Assembly: GCA_905198755.1 (NCBI GenBank)
Contig: CAJKDR010000012.1
Span: 1-18,382 of the forward strand
DNA length: 18,382 nucleotides
Reading direction: 5' to 3'
Source of the DNA: an uncultured Clostridiaceae bacterium
Lineage (GTDB): Bacteria; Bacillota; Clostridia; TANB77; CAG-508
A program made the position numbers and the translations under genes. Shown here in pieces: positions 5,398-13,771 of this stretch. Below the pieces are notes generated by a model. It was not told where the DNA came from, made no database searches, and worked only from the letters and a program-made list of their open reading frames with translations. The stretch's first letter is position 1, and each line of letters begins with the position of its first letter.

Positions 5398-8040
5398 ATG
5401 AGAGAAAATAAGAAAAATAAGAAAACAGAAAATAAAACAAAAACAACTAGAAAATCAACTGAAAAAGTTAATAATAAAAAGAAAAATAATAATGTAGATA
5501 AAGAAAAAAGAAAAGCAATAATGAAAAAAGTTTTAATAGTTATTGTTATTTTAGTAATTATAGGAGCAGGTGTTCTAGCAGGTGTTTTATTTGGATTGTT
5601 TGGAGGAAAATTTGCACTTACAAAACAAGATTTAATAATTAATTATTCAAATAGTATCGTACTAGATACAGATGGAAATGTTATAGCAACACTTAGTGCA
5701 CAAGAAAATAGAAAAATTCTTACAAAAGCAGATATGGGAGATTATTTGCCAAAAGCATTTGTATCAATAGAAGATGAAAGATTTTATAAACATCATGGTG
5801 TAGATATAAAAAGAACAGGTGCAGCAGTTGCAACATTCTTATTTCATAGAGGAGAATCATCTTTTGGTGGAAGTACAATAACACAACAATTAGTTAAAAA
5901 CGTAACAAATGAAAAAGACGATTCAGGAACAGCAGGAGCTATAAGAAAAGTAAAAGAAATGGTAAGAGCATATCAAGTAGAAAATATATTATCAAAAGAC
6001 CAAATACTTGAATTATACATGAATATAATCTTTTTAGGTGGAAATGTATATGGTGTTGGTATGGCTTCAGAATATTATTTCAGTAAAGATGCAAAAGATT
6101 TATCAATAGCGGAAAGTGCTTATCTTGCAGGAATAACACATTCACCAAACTATTATAAACCATTTGATGAAAATCCTAATACAGATGATATAAAATCAAG
6201 AACAAAAACAGTTCTTAAAAAGATGAAAGACTTAGGAAATATAACAGAAGACGAATATAATACTGCAGTAGAAGAAGTTGAAGATGGATTAAACTTTAAA
6301 AAAGGAAAAATAAATCAAGCATCATATTCATCACATACAGAAGCATTAGTTAATCAAATAATAGATCAATTGGTTAATGAAAAAGGAATGGATAAAGAAT
6401 ATGCTAAAACATATTTATATGGTGGAGGATTTACAATACAATCAACAGAAAAAACTTCAATACAAGAAGAATTAGAAGAAGAATATTCTAAATCTAAATA
6501 TCTGGTTAAATCTAGGGTAACAAAAGATAAAGATACTGGAAAATATGTTACATCACAATCTGCAATGGTAATATTAGATCATAAAACAGGAAATGTTTTA
6601 GGATGTGTTGGAAACCTTGGGGAAAAAGGTGCATTTGAATTAAATAGAGCAACACAAGCTAAGAGACAACCAGGATCATCAATAAAACCTATAGGCGTAT
6701 ATGGCCCAGCACTAGAAGAAGGAACAATAACAGCAGCATCTGTTTATGATGATGTTCCAATATCATATGGAAGTTGGAAACCAGGAAACTCATATAGTGG
6801 ATACAAAGGACTATCTAATATGAGGCAAGCAATTAGAATATCTCAAAACACAATAGCAGTACAAGTGCTAGAAGATTTAACAGCAAGTAAATCAATACAA
6901 TACTTAAAGAAAATGGGAATAACAAGTTTAAATGAAAATAGTGATAATAACTTGTCATTAGCATTAGGTGGAATTAGTGATGGTATAACACCATTACAAA
7001 TGGCAGGAGCATATGCAACAATAGCTAATGATGGAGAATATATAACCCCAACATTCTATACAAAAATGACAAACAGTGAAGGAAAAACAATACTAGAACC
7101 AACGCAAGAAAAGAGAAAAGTATTCTCAGAACAGAATGCATATATATTAAAAGAATTATTAACTGAACCAACAAAATCAGGTGGTACAGCAACAAATTGT
7201 AAGATATCAGGTATGGAAACAGCAGCTAAAACAGGAACAACAAACTCTAAGAAAGATAAATGGCTATGTGGATTTACACCATATTATACAGCGGCAACAT
7301 GGTATGGATATGACCAACCAGAAACTGTATATACAGCATCATATGCAAGTGTAATATGGAAAAATGTAATGTCATCAATTCATAAAAAATTAGATGATGC
7401 ATCATTCGAACAACCTAGTGGAATAGTTACAGCAAGTGTTTGTAAGGATTCTGGAATGTTAGCTTCAGATAATTGTAAAAATGACCCAAGAGGTAGCAGA
7501 GTATATACAGAATACTTTGTAAAAGGAACTGTTCCAAAGAAAACTTGTACAACACATGTAACAGCAGAAATTTGTAAGGAATCAGGAAAAATAGCAACAG
7601 ATAAATGTTTACAAAAAGGAACAAAAGTATTTATAACAAGAAGTAAAGATAGCACAGCTTGGAAGAGTGCAGGAGATGCAAAATATATGTTGCCTACTGG
7701 AGAGTGTACAAAATGTAGTGGAGATAATAAAGCTCCAACAATAAAATTAAAAGGAAGTAGTACAATTAAATTAAATGTTGGAGAAACATATACAGAGCAA
7801 GGTGCAACAGCAGAAGATGATATAGATGGAGATTTAACTTCAAAAATTGAAATTTCAGGAACAGTAGATACATCTAAAGCAGGAACATATACAATAACAT
7901 ATACAGTAAAAGATTCTAATGACAATGTTGCAAAAGTAACAAGAAAAGTTGTAGTAAAATCAACAACAACAAAACCAACAGAAGATAATAAAACAGATGA
8001 TAAAAATGATAATAAAGAAGAAAATAAAACAACACCATAA
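5398..8040 (+). CDS. Class A penicillin-binding protein (PBP1A-type transglycosylase/transpeptidase) with Ig-like tail
   Basis: This 880-residue protein polymerises and cross-links peptidoglycan outside the membrane. It has a Lys/Asn-rich cytoplasmic stretch (1-40) and one membrane anchor (about 43-68). The GT51 domain holds Glu125 in EDERFYKHHG, then GGSTITQQ and the KVKEM region. The transpeptidase domain has SSIK (Ser427 nucleophile), SQN (482-484) and KTGT (611-614). After it come two similar segments, CKDSGMLASDNC and CKESGKIATDKC, and further cysteines that could form disulfides. A bacterial Ig-like domain (about 777-858) and a Thr/Asn/Asp/Lys-rich tail finish the protein. The ATG at 5398 is chosen because GAGGAGG (5385-5391) lies 6 bases upstream. 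It heads an operon with cysS, 15 bases downstream. Confidence 0.95.
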   Translation: MRENKKNKKTENKTKTTRKSTEKVNNKKKNNNVDKEKRKAIMKKVLIVIVILVIIGAGVLAGVLFGLFGGKFALTKQDLIINYSNSIVLDTDGNVIATLSAQENRKILTKADMGDYLPKAFVSIEDERFYKHHGVDIKRTGAAVATFLFHRGESSFGGSTITQQLVKNVTNEKDDSGTAGAIRKVKEMVRAYQVENILSKDQILELYMNIIFLGGNVYGVGMASEYYFSKDAKDLSIAESAYLAGITHSPNYYKPFDENPNTDDIKSRTKTVLKKMKDLGNITEDEYNTAVEEVEDGLNFKKGKINQASYSSHTEALVNQIIDQLVNEKGMDKEYAKTYLYGGGFTIQSTEKTSIQEELEEEYSKSKYLVKSRVTKDKDTGKYVTSQSAMVILDHKTGNVLGCVGNLGEKGAFELNRATQAKRQPGSSIKPIGVYGPALEEGTITAASVYDDVPISYGSWKPGNSYSGYKGLSNMRQAIRISQNTIAVQVLEDLTASKSIQYLKKMGITSLNENSDNNLSLALGGISDGITPLQMAGAYATIANDGEYITPTFYTKMTNSEGKTILEPTQEKRKVFSEQNAYILKELLTEPTKSGGTATNCKISGMETAAKTGTTNSKKDKWLCGFTPYYTAATWYGYDQPETVYTASYASVIWKNVMSSIHKKLDDASFEQPSGIVTASVCKDSGMLASDNCKNDPRGSRVYTEYFVKGTVPKKTCTTHVTAEICKESGKIATDKCLQKGTKVFITRSKDSTAWKSAGDAKYMLPTGECTKCSGDNKAPTIKLKGSSTIKLNVGETYTEQGATAEDDIDGDLTSKIEISGTVDTSKAGTYTITYTVKDSNDNVAKVTRKVVVKSTTTKPTEDNKTDDKNDNKEENKTTP

Positions 8041-8055
8041 GAAAGAGGAGATTAC

Positions 8056-9435
8056 ATGATAAAATTCTATAATACTCTAACAAGAAAAAAAGAAGAGTTT
8101 GTACCTATAGATGATAAAGAAGTAAGAATATACTCTTGTGGACCAACAGTATATTATTATGCACATATAGGAAATCTAAGAGCGTATTTATTTATGGATA
8201 CGCTAAGAAGAGTATTAAAATATAATGGATATAAATTAAAACATGTTATGAATATAACAGATGTTGGACATTTAGTTTCAGATGCTGATGAAGGCGAAGA
8301 CAAAATGCTAAAAGCAGCAAAAAGAGAACATAAAGATCCATTTGAAATAGCAAAATTTTATACAGAAGCATTTATGCATGATTTAGATTTATTAAATATA
8401 GATAAACCAGAGATAATTGCAAAAGCAACAGAACATATAAAAGTAATGGAAGATTATGTAAAACAAATAATAAAAAATGGTTATGCATATGAAACAGAAA
8501 ATACAATATACTTTGATACATCAAAATTAGATAAATATGGAATATTATCAAATTTAAATGTAGATGAACAAAAGGCAGGAGCTAGAGTAGATTTTGATCC
8601 AAATAAAAAAAATATATCCGACTTTGCTATTTGGATTAAAGCACCAGAAAATCATATAATGAAATGGGATTCATTTTGGGGAAAATGTTACCCAGGATGG
8701 CATCTAGAATGTTCAGCAATGGGAAATAAATATTTAGGAGATGAGTTTGACATCCACACTGGAGGTATAGATCATATTCCTGTGCATCATGAAAATGAAA
8801 TAGCTCAAGGAAAAGGCTATTGCGGAAAGATACCAGCACATTATTGGATGCATGTTGATTTCTTACAAGTAAATGGTGGAAAAATGTCAAAAAGCTTAAA
8901 TAACTTATATACATTAAAAGACTTAGAAGAAAAAGGTTACTCTCCAATGGATTATAGAATGTTTAATTTCTCGTCATTATATAGAAAAAAGATTAACTTT
9001 ACATTTGAAGCAATGGATGCGGCAAAAGTATCTTTAAAAAGGTTAAAAGAAGGTTATCAAAAACATCTAAATGGAAACGATAATATAGATGAAGAAATAA
9101 TAAAAAAATTCAAAGCAGAATTTATTGAAGCTATAAATGATGATTTAAATATGCCACAAGCAATGGGAGTTGTATGGAACATTATAAGATATGAAAAAAA
9201 ATCAAAACAATTAGCAGAACTATTATTAGATTTTGATAAAGTTTTGGGCTTAGAAATAGATAAACAAGAAAAAGATGAAAAACTACCAGAAGAAATAGAA
9301 AAACTAGTAGAAGAAAGAAAACAAGCACGAAGTGATAAGAACTGGAGTTTGTCAGATGAATTAAGAGATAAAATATCAAGTTTAGGATATAATGTTAAAG
9401 ATACAAAAGATGGCATGGAAATAACAAAAAAATAG
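8056..9435 (+). CDS. cysS: Cysteinyl-tRNA synthetase
   Basis: This class I synthetase charges tRNA-Cys with cysteine in the cytoplasm. The 459-residue length is normal. HIGN (37-40) is the HIGH-type signature and KMSKS (276-280) is exact. The catalytic zinc ligands of the family are in place: Cys28 (SCGPTVY), Cys219 (LECSAM), His244 and Glu248 (HHENE). The C-terminal part is helical and Lys/Glu rich, with the usual tRNA-binding helix (EERKQARSDKNWSLSDELRD). AGAGGAG at 8044-8050 precedes the start by 5 bases. It sits between the penicillin-binding protein gene (15 bases) and a DUF1189-like gene (11 bases), so it is part of one transcript. Its substrate tRNA is also encoded in this window at 18302-18372. 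Confidence 0.97.
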   Translation: MIKFYNTLTRKKEEFVPIDDKEVRIYSCGPTVYYYAHIGNLRAYLFMDTLRRVLKYNGYKLKHVMNITDVGHLVSDADEGEDKMLKAAKREHKDPFEIAKFYTEAFMHDLDLLNIDKPEIIAKATEHIKVMEDYVKQIIKNGYAYETENTIYFDTSKLDKYGILSNLNVDEQKAGARVDFDPNKKNISDFAIWIKAPENHIMKWDSFWGKCYPGWHLECSAMGNKYLGDEFDIHTGGIDHIPVHHENEIAQGKGYCGKIPAHYWMHVDFLQVNGGKMSKSLNNLYTLKDLEEKGYSPMDYRMFNFSSLYRKKINFTFEAMDAAKVSLKRLKEGYQKHLNGNDNIDEEIIKKFKAEFIEAINDDLNMPQAMGVVWNIIRYEKKSKQLAELLLDFDKVLGLEIDKQEKDEKLPEEIEKLVEERKQARSDKNWSLSDELRDKISSLGYNVKDTKDGMEITKK

Positions 9436-9446
9436 GAGAGATAAAA

Positions 9447-10514
9447 ATGGCTGAAGAAACAAAAAAAGAAGAAGGATTTTTTAAAAAAGTATTAAAAAGT
9501 ATAAAAGATTTTGATAAATATGAAGATTTTGCGCTAGAAGGAAAAGGAGTAGCATTTAAATATTTAATAAAATTAATAGCAATATTTTGTGCAATAGTAT
9601 GTATAGCATATACAGCAAAGATAGTTACAAATGTAAACAAATTGTATATAGGGTTAAAAGAAAAATTACCAGAATTTTCATATCAAGAAGGAAAACTATC
9701 TGCAGAAGCAGAAGAGCCTACGATAATAGAAGATTATGGAGAAATGATTGGAACTATTATATTAGATACTAATATAGAACAAGGAGAAATAAAAGAAAAG
9801 TATAATGAAAATATAAATAAGTTTGGAGCAGCTGTGGTGTTTACAAAAGATGCTGTACAAATATATAATTCTAGTACAAATTTAACTTATAAATATACAG
9901 ACGTTTTAGCTAATTATAATGTACAAAGTTTTAATAAACAAGATGTAGTAAATGAAATAGAAAAATTAAATGTTGTATCTATTTCATTAAGCGTATATTG
10001 TGTAATGTATCTGTATTTATTTATACTATATTTTGTAAGTATAATGATTGATGTTTTAATACTTTCATTGCTTGCATATATCGTATCAAGATTCTCAAGA
10101 ATAAAATTAAAATATGAGCCATCTTTCAATGTAGCAGCACATTCAATAACATTACCAGTATTATTAAACTTAACATATATAATTGTAAATTTATTTACAG
10201 GTTTTGAAATCAAATACTTCCAAATAATGTATAATACAATTTCATATATATATGTAGTTGTTGCGATATTAATGATAAAAACAGATTTTATAAATAGACA
10301 AGCTGAATTAATAAAAATAGCACAAGAACAATTAAAAGTAAAAGAAGAATTAGAAAAACAAAAAGAAGAAGAAAAGGAAAAAACAAAAGAAGATAAAAAA
10401 GAAAAACAAGAAGATGATTCAACAAAAGAAAAAAATAAAGAGAAAAAGAAGAAGGAAGAATCATCAGATGAACCTATAGGTGACGCGACATTTAACAGTA
10501 CAGATAATAATTAA
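9447..10514 (+). CDS. DUF1189-like multi-pass membrane protein
   Basis: The 355-residue protein has a short cytoplasmic start and one membrane segment near 41-62. An external or periplasm-side domain of about 110 residues follows (about 63-174), then a cluster of three or four hydrophobic segments between about 176 and 278. It ends with a highly charged Lys/Glu coiled-coil-like tail (about 285-345) and an acidic Ser/Asn end. This one-plus-several membrane layout with an intervening domain resembles the DUF1189 family, whose function is not established; the assignment rests on layout and general similarity. An AGGAGA site (9434-9439) precedes the start. It lies between cysS and ftsH in one operon. 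Position alone suggests, but does not show, a membrane quality-control link with FtsH. Confidence 0.6.
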   Translation: MAEETKKEEGFFKKVLKSIKDFDKYEDFALEGKGVAFKYLIKLIAIFCAIVCIAYTAKIVTNVNKLYIGLKEKLPEFSYQEGKLSAEAEEPTIIEDYGEMIGTIILDTNIEQGEIKEKYNENINKFGAAVVFTKDAVQIYNSSTNLTYKYTDVLANYNVQSFNKQDVVNEIEKLNVVSISLSVYCVMYLYLFILYFVSIMIDVLILSLLAYIVSRFSRIKLKYEPSFNVAAHSITLPVLLNLTYIIVNLFTGFEIKYFQIMYNTISYIYVVVAILMIKTDFINRQAELIKIAQEQLKVKEELEKQKEEEKEKTKEDKKEKQEDDSTKEKNKEKKKKEESSDEPIGDATFNSTDNN

Positions 10515-10544
10515 TATTGTGCAATGAAAAATAAGGAGAATAAA

Positions 10545-12359
10545 ATGGTAGATAAAAACAAAAAACAAAATAAGAAATCAGAAGATAAGTTAACCTATAT
10601 ATTAACAACAATAATAAGTATAATATTGATTGCTGGAATGGTGTTTGGATATTTTTATACTGAAAATAAAAACAAAGAAACGGAAATTGCATATACAGAT
10701 TTAATAAAACAGATAGACAATAAAGAAATATCAGAAATAGAAATGACAGCAGGAAGTAAAACATCAACAGCAAAAGTAAAATATAAAGGAAAAGAAGAAG
10801 ACAAAGAAGCAACAAAAACAGTTAGTATACCAGATACAGAAGCATTTACAGAATTAATACAAGAAAAAGTTCAAAAAGGAAATGAAATTAAATTAATACA
10901 AAAACAAACAAATGCACTTGTAAAAATTGCAAGTGTACTTGTACAATTTATTCCAACATTAGTAATAGTAGCTATGTTTTTAATGTTATATAAAATGCAA
11001 GGATTTGGTGGAGAAAAGAAAATATATGATGGAGAAGAAAACGATACCAATGTAAGATTTAAAGACATAGCAGGATTAGAAGAAGAAAAAAATGAATTAG
11101 TAGAAATCGTAGATTTTCTTAAAAATCCAAAAAGATATGAAACAATGGGAGCAAAAGTTCCAAAGGGAATATTACTTTGTGGTAAACCAGGAACAGGAAA
11201 AACATTAATAGCAAAGGCAGTAGCAGGAGAAGCAGGAGTTCCATTTATATCTATGAGCGGATCAGAATTTATAGAAATGTTTGCAGGTTTAGGAGCTTCA
11301 AGAGTTAGAAAATTATTCGAAAAAGCTAAAAAAATGTCACCATGTATAATATTCATAGATGAAATCGATGCAATAGGTGCAAGAAGAACAAGTAATAGCG
11401 GTGCAGAAACAGAAAACAATCAAACACTAAATCAATTATTAGTAGAGATGGATGGATTTGAAACAAATGAAGCTGTTATAGTACTTGCAGCAACAAATAG
11501 ACCAGAAATGTTAGATACAGCATTGCTAAGACCAGGAAGATTTGACAGACAAATAATGATAGCACCACCAGATGTTAAAGGAAGAGAAGAAATATTAAAA
11601 ATACACAGTGAAAATAAAAATTTCGAAGATGGAATAAACTTAAAAAGCATAGCAGAAGATACAGCAGGATTTACAGGAGCAGAACTAGCAAACATATTAA
11701 ACGAAGCAGCAATTATTGCAACAGTTAATAAACATGAAAAAATAAAACAAGAAGATATAGAAGAAGCAATAAAAAAAGTTACAGTAGGACTTCAAAAAAC
11801 AAGTAGAGTAATATCAGAGAAAGACAAAAAATTAACAGCATATCATGAAGCTGGACATGCTATAGTAAGTAAATTCTTAGAAACAAGTGATGATGTAAAG
11901 GAAATATCAATAGTACCACGTGGCGTCGCTGGCGGATATACAATGTATAAAACAGATGAAGACAAATACTATGTATCAAAAACAGAAATGGAAGAAAAAT
12001 TGATATCATTACTAGGAGGAAGAGCAGCAGAAAAGCTAGCATTAAATGATATATCAACAGGAGCAAGCAATGATATAGAAGTAGCAACAAAAATAGCAAG
12101 AGATATGGTTACAGTATATGGTATGAGCGAAAAAGTAGGTCCAATATCATTAAAAACAGACAATCCATATGAACTACAAATATTTGGAGAAAATATAGAA
12201 GACACAATAGGAAAAGAAATAAAAAAATTAATAGACGAAGCATATAACAAAGCACAATTAATACTAAAAAAACATAGAAACATATTAGATGCGGTAGCAC
12301 AAGTATTAATAATACAAGAAACAATATCACAAGAAGAATTTGAAGAATTCTTTAAATAA
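10545..12359 (+). CDS. ftsH: ATP-dependent membrane zinc metalloprotease FtsH
   Basis: The 604-residue hexameric AAA+ protease degrades misassembled membrane and some soluble proteins. Two membrane segments (about 17-39 and 124-148) flank a small extracytoplasmic domain. The AAA module has Walker A GKPGTGKT (213-220), Walker B IIFIDE (Asp272, Glu273) and the second region of homology ATNRPEMLDTALLRPGRFDR. The M41 protease domain has HEAGH (434-438) and a third zinc ligand at Asp510 in GASND. The ATG at 10545 is preferred over the one at 10524, because AAGGAG (10533-10538) is 6 bases from the former and lies inside the reading frame of the latter. It is the last gene of the pbp-cysS-DUF1189 operon. 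No T-tailed terminator follows; a repeat region begins at once. Confidence 0.97.
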   Translation: MVDKNKKQNKKSEDKLTYILTTIISIILIAGMVFGYFYTENKNKETEIAYTDLIKQIDNKEISEIEMTAGSKTSTAKVKYKGKEEDKEATKTVSIPDTEAFTELIQEKVQKGNEIKLIQKQTNALVKIASVLVQFIPTLVIVAMFLMLYKMQGFGGEKKIYDGEENDTNVRFKDIAGLEEEKNELVEIVDFLKNPKRYETMGAKVPKGILLCGKPGTGKTLIAKAVAGEAGVPFISMSGSEFIEMFAGLGASRVRKLFEKAKKMSPCIIFIDEIDAIGARRTSNSGAETENNQTLNQLLVEMDGFETNEAVIVLAATNRPEMLDTALLRPGRFDRQIMIAPPDVKGREEILKIHSENKNFEDGINLKSIAEDTAGFTGAELANILNEAAIIATVNKHEKIKQEDIEEAIKKVTVGLQKTSRVISEKDKKLTAYHEAGHAIVSKFLETSDDVKEISIVPRGVAGGYTMYKTDEDKYYVSKTEMEEKLISLLGGRAAEKLALNDISTGASNDIEVATKIARDMVTVYGMSEKVGPISLKTDNPYELQIFGENIEDTIGKEIKKLIDEAYNKAQLILKKHRNILDAVAQVLIIQETISQEEFEEFFK

Positions 12360-12402
12360 CGTAGGGAACGATTCTATTAAGTATGTTGAATCTGTAAAGA
12401 TA

Positions 12403-12448
12403 AATGTATGGGCGGACGACTCTGTCCGCCTGTGCTATAAAGAAATAC
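12403..12448 (+). repeat. Hairpin-bearing repeat, copy A
   Basis: This 46-base unit matches a second copy at 12541-12587: 20 of 24 positions agree in the first part (12403-12426), and the ends (CTATAAAGAAATAC against CTAAAAGAAATAC) are nearly the same. It contains a perfect 7-bp stem, GGCGGAC (12411-12417) and GTCCGCC (12424-12430), with the 6-base loop GACTCT. No T-run follows, so it is not a normal terminator. It is much richer in G and C than its surroundings. Confidence 0.7.
12433..12441 (+). promoter_or_regulatory. Possible extended -10 promoter for the pilin-like gene
   Basis: TGCTATAAA (12433-12441) fits the extended -10 pattern TGNTATAAT with one mismatch. No -35 hexamer lies at the right distance, since that place is taken by the hairpin stem. 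Transcription would start near 12448, shortly before the AAGGAG ribosome site. The matching bases in copy B (CAATCTAAAA) have lost this pattern. Confidence 0.35.
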
Positions 12449-12476
12449 CCGAATAAATAAAAGGAGAAAACAAAAG

Positions 12477-12527
12477 ATGAATAAAAACCTTGAAACCATT
12501 GATACTGTACACACACGGAATATCTAG
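12477..12527 (+). CDS. 16-codon leader ORF, possibly the displaced true start of the pilin-like gene
   Basis: An ATG at 12477 follows a strong AAGGAG (12461-12466) at 10 bases, and opens a frame reading MNKNLETIDTVHTRNI before TAG at 12525-12527. The pilin-like frame overlaps it one base ahead. Two readings fit: a short translated leader that couples to the downstream frame, or the original 5' end of the pilin-like gene cut off by a single-base change. A +1 shift near the TAG would join the two into one protein. The strong ribosome site is what makes this short frame worth listing. Confidence 0.4.
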   Translation: MNKNLETIDTVHTRNI

Positions 12528-13656
12528 AGAAAAAATAAAAAATGCATGGACTGACGACACTGTCTGTCAACAATCTAAAAGAAATACTTTAATTAAACAA
12601 AGAGGAATTACACTAATAGCATTAATAATCACAATAATTGTACTCTTAATATTGTCAGGAATAACTATAAGTATAGCAATATCTGGAGGACTGATATCAA
12701 AAGCTAAAAATAGTGCGAAAACTCATGAAATGGCACAATTAAAAGAAAGAGCAACTATAAAAGAGCAAGAAATAATGGTATCTAATATAAACTATAATTG
12801 GAAAACAATTTTAGAAGGAGTACAAACAGCATTTGAGAATAGTACAAGAATGGGGAATATTATAACCATTGAAAATGAAAAATATGATATAAGAATAAAT
12901 GAAGATTATTCAGTGGAAATAGCAAAACATGGAGAACTTGAAAATACATATATACCACGAGATGCGGTACTAGAGTGGATAATTACATCAGATTATACAG
13001 GAATTCATATGCTGGAAAATAATACTTATGAATATATAACAGAAACATATACCAAAGAAGAAAAATGGAATATAATTAAAGAAGAATTAGAAGATGAAGC
13101 ATCATTATATAATTCAATTGATGAGTATACTGAAAAACCTCTTATAGATAATACTAATACATATTATTTTTCAATTAGTACAAGAAGCAATTTAGAAATT
13201 AAAAAAAGAGAAGAACCATGTAAATATAATACAATGGAAGAGTGTTTAAAAGATGAAAAGAATATTGAACTCGGAATAGATACAGAACAAAAATTGTATT
13301 ATGCTTGGTACACATATTATTATGGAGAAAGAAAAAACTTCAGTATGAATAATCTTGATATTACAAAAGATTATAAACAAATGTTACAAAATAAAGAGTT
13401 TACTCAAGATATAGTAAAAGGCTATTATCGAAATATGTTTATTAGAGTTGAATTACCAGATGGAACTACTGAAAAATGGGACAAATACCTTAATACAGTT
13501 GAACATTACTATCTTTTTTATAACTCAGAAAATAAATTAAAACAAAATGGAGAGTATAAATTTTATTTGATTATGGCCATAGATGATGATAATAATAAAA
13601 GTTTAAAAAAAGAAGTTGTTATAATGAAAAAGAATTATGTAAACAAATTGAAATGA
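12490..13656 (+). CDS. Pilin-like protein with type IV prepilin N-terminal segment; start uncertain
   Basis: From the first available TTG the product is 388 residues. Residues 37-62 (QRGITLIALIITIIVLLILS and on) form a prepilin-type signature: basic leader, Gly39 at the cleavage point, then a hydrophobic helix. The usual Glu at position 5 of the mature form is Ala44. A helical stretch follows (about 66-90), then an extracellular region of about 290 residues rich in Tyr, Asn, Glu and Lys that I do not recognise. No in-frame ATG lies before the signature, and the nearest strong ribosome site serves an ATG in another frame, so the 5' end may be disrupted. The prepilin peptidase at 2866-3615 is a plausible processor. 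The leader includes repeat copy B. A terminator follows. It may be live or a decaying gene. Confidence 0.6.
   Translation: MKPLILYTHGISREKIKNAWTDDTVCQQSKRNTLIKQRGITLIALIITIIVLLILSGITISIAISGGLISKAKNSAKTHEMAQLKERATIKEQEIMVSNINYNWKTILEGVQTAFENSTRMGNIITIENEKYDIRINEDYSVEIAKHGELENTYIPRDAVLEWIITSDYTGIHMLENNTYEYITETYTKEEKWNIIKEELEDEASLYNSIDEYTEKPLIDNTNTYYFSISTRSNLEIKKREEPCKYNTMEECLKDEKNIELGIDTEQKLYYAWYTYYYGERKNFSMNNLDITKDYKQMLQNKEFTQDIVKGYYRNMFIRVELPDGTTEKWDKYLNTVEHYYLFYNSENKLKQNGEYKFYLIMAIDDDNNKSLKKEVVIMKKNYVNKLK
12541..12587 (+). repeat. Hairpin-bearing repeat, copy B (inside the pilin-like leader)
   Basis: This is the diverged partner of 12403-12448, 138 bases further on. It keeps the same 7-6-7 hairpin geometry: GACTGAC (12549-12555), loop GACACT, GTCTGTC (12562-12568), with a single central T-T mismatch. 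The stem sequence has changed on both arms. In the pilin-like frame it encodes AWTDDTVCQQ, while copy A read in its matching frame gives VWADDSVRL, so a protein-level resemblance also exists. Confidence 0.65.
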
Positions 13657-13669
13657 ATAATATAAAAAT

Positions 13670-13701
13670 AAGCTAAAACTTTGATTTTAGCTTGTTTTTT
13701 T
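13670..13701 (+). terminator. Intrinsic terminator after the pilin-like gene
   Basis: AAGCTAAAA (13670-13678) pairs with TTTTAGCTT (13685-13693) as a perfect 9-bp stem with a 6-base loop, followed by G and seven T. Confidence 0.88.
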
Positions 13702-13713
13702 CTTTAAAAATAC

Positions 13714-13742
13714 TTGACAAATTCGTAAAAATGGTGTAAAGT
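13714..13742 (+). promoter_or_regulatory. Sigma-A type promoter for the ylxM-ffh operon
   Basis: A consensus TTGACA (13714-13719) is followed after 17 bases by TAAAGT (13737-13742), preceded directly by TG. It lies between the pilin-like terminator and ylxM. TATTAT at 13742-13747 is a better -10 hexamer but would need a 22-base spacer. Confidence 0.65.
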
Positions 13743-13771
13743 ATTATAGCATTACATTTAAAGGAGTAGTT

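Noticed and set aside
7380..7925. 181-residue minus-strand open frame within the penicillin-binding protein gene
   Set aside because: It overlaps a clear Ig-like and cysteine-motif coding region on the + strand, has no good ribosome site, and looks like no protein I know.
9587..9772. 61-residue + strand open frame inside the DUF1189-like gene
   Set aside because: It is out of frame with a convincing membrane protein gene and shows basic low-complexity text only.
12410..12431. GC-rich hairpin as the ftsH terminator
   Set aside because: The stem is strong, but TGTGCTATAAAG follows instead of a T-run, and a related hairpin occurs inside the next gene, so a repeat is the better explanation.
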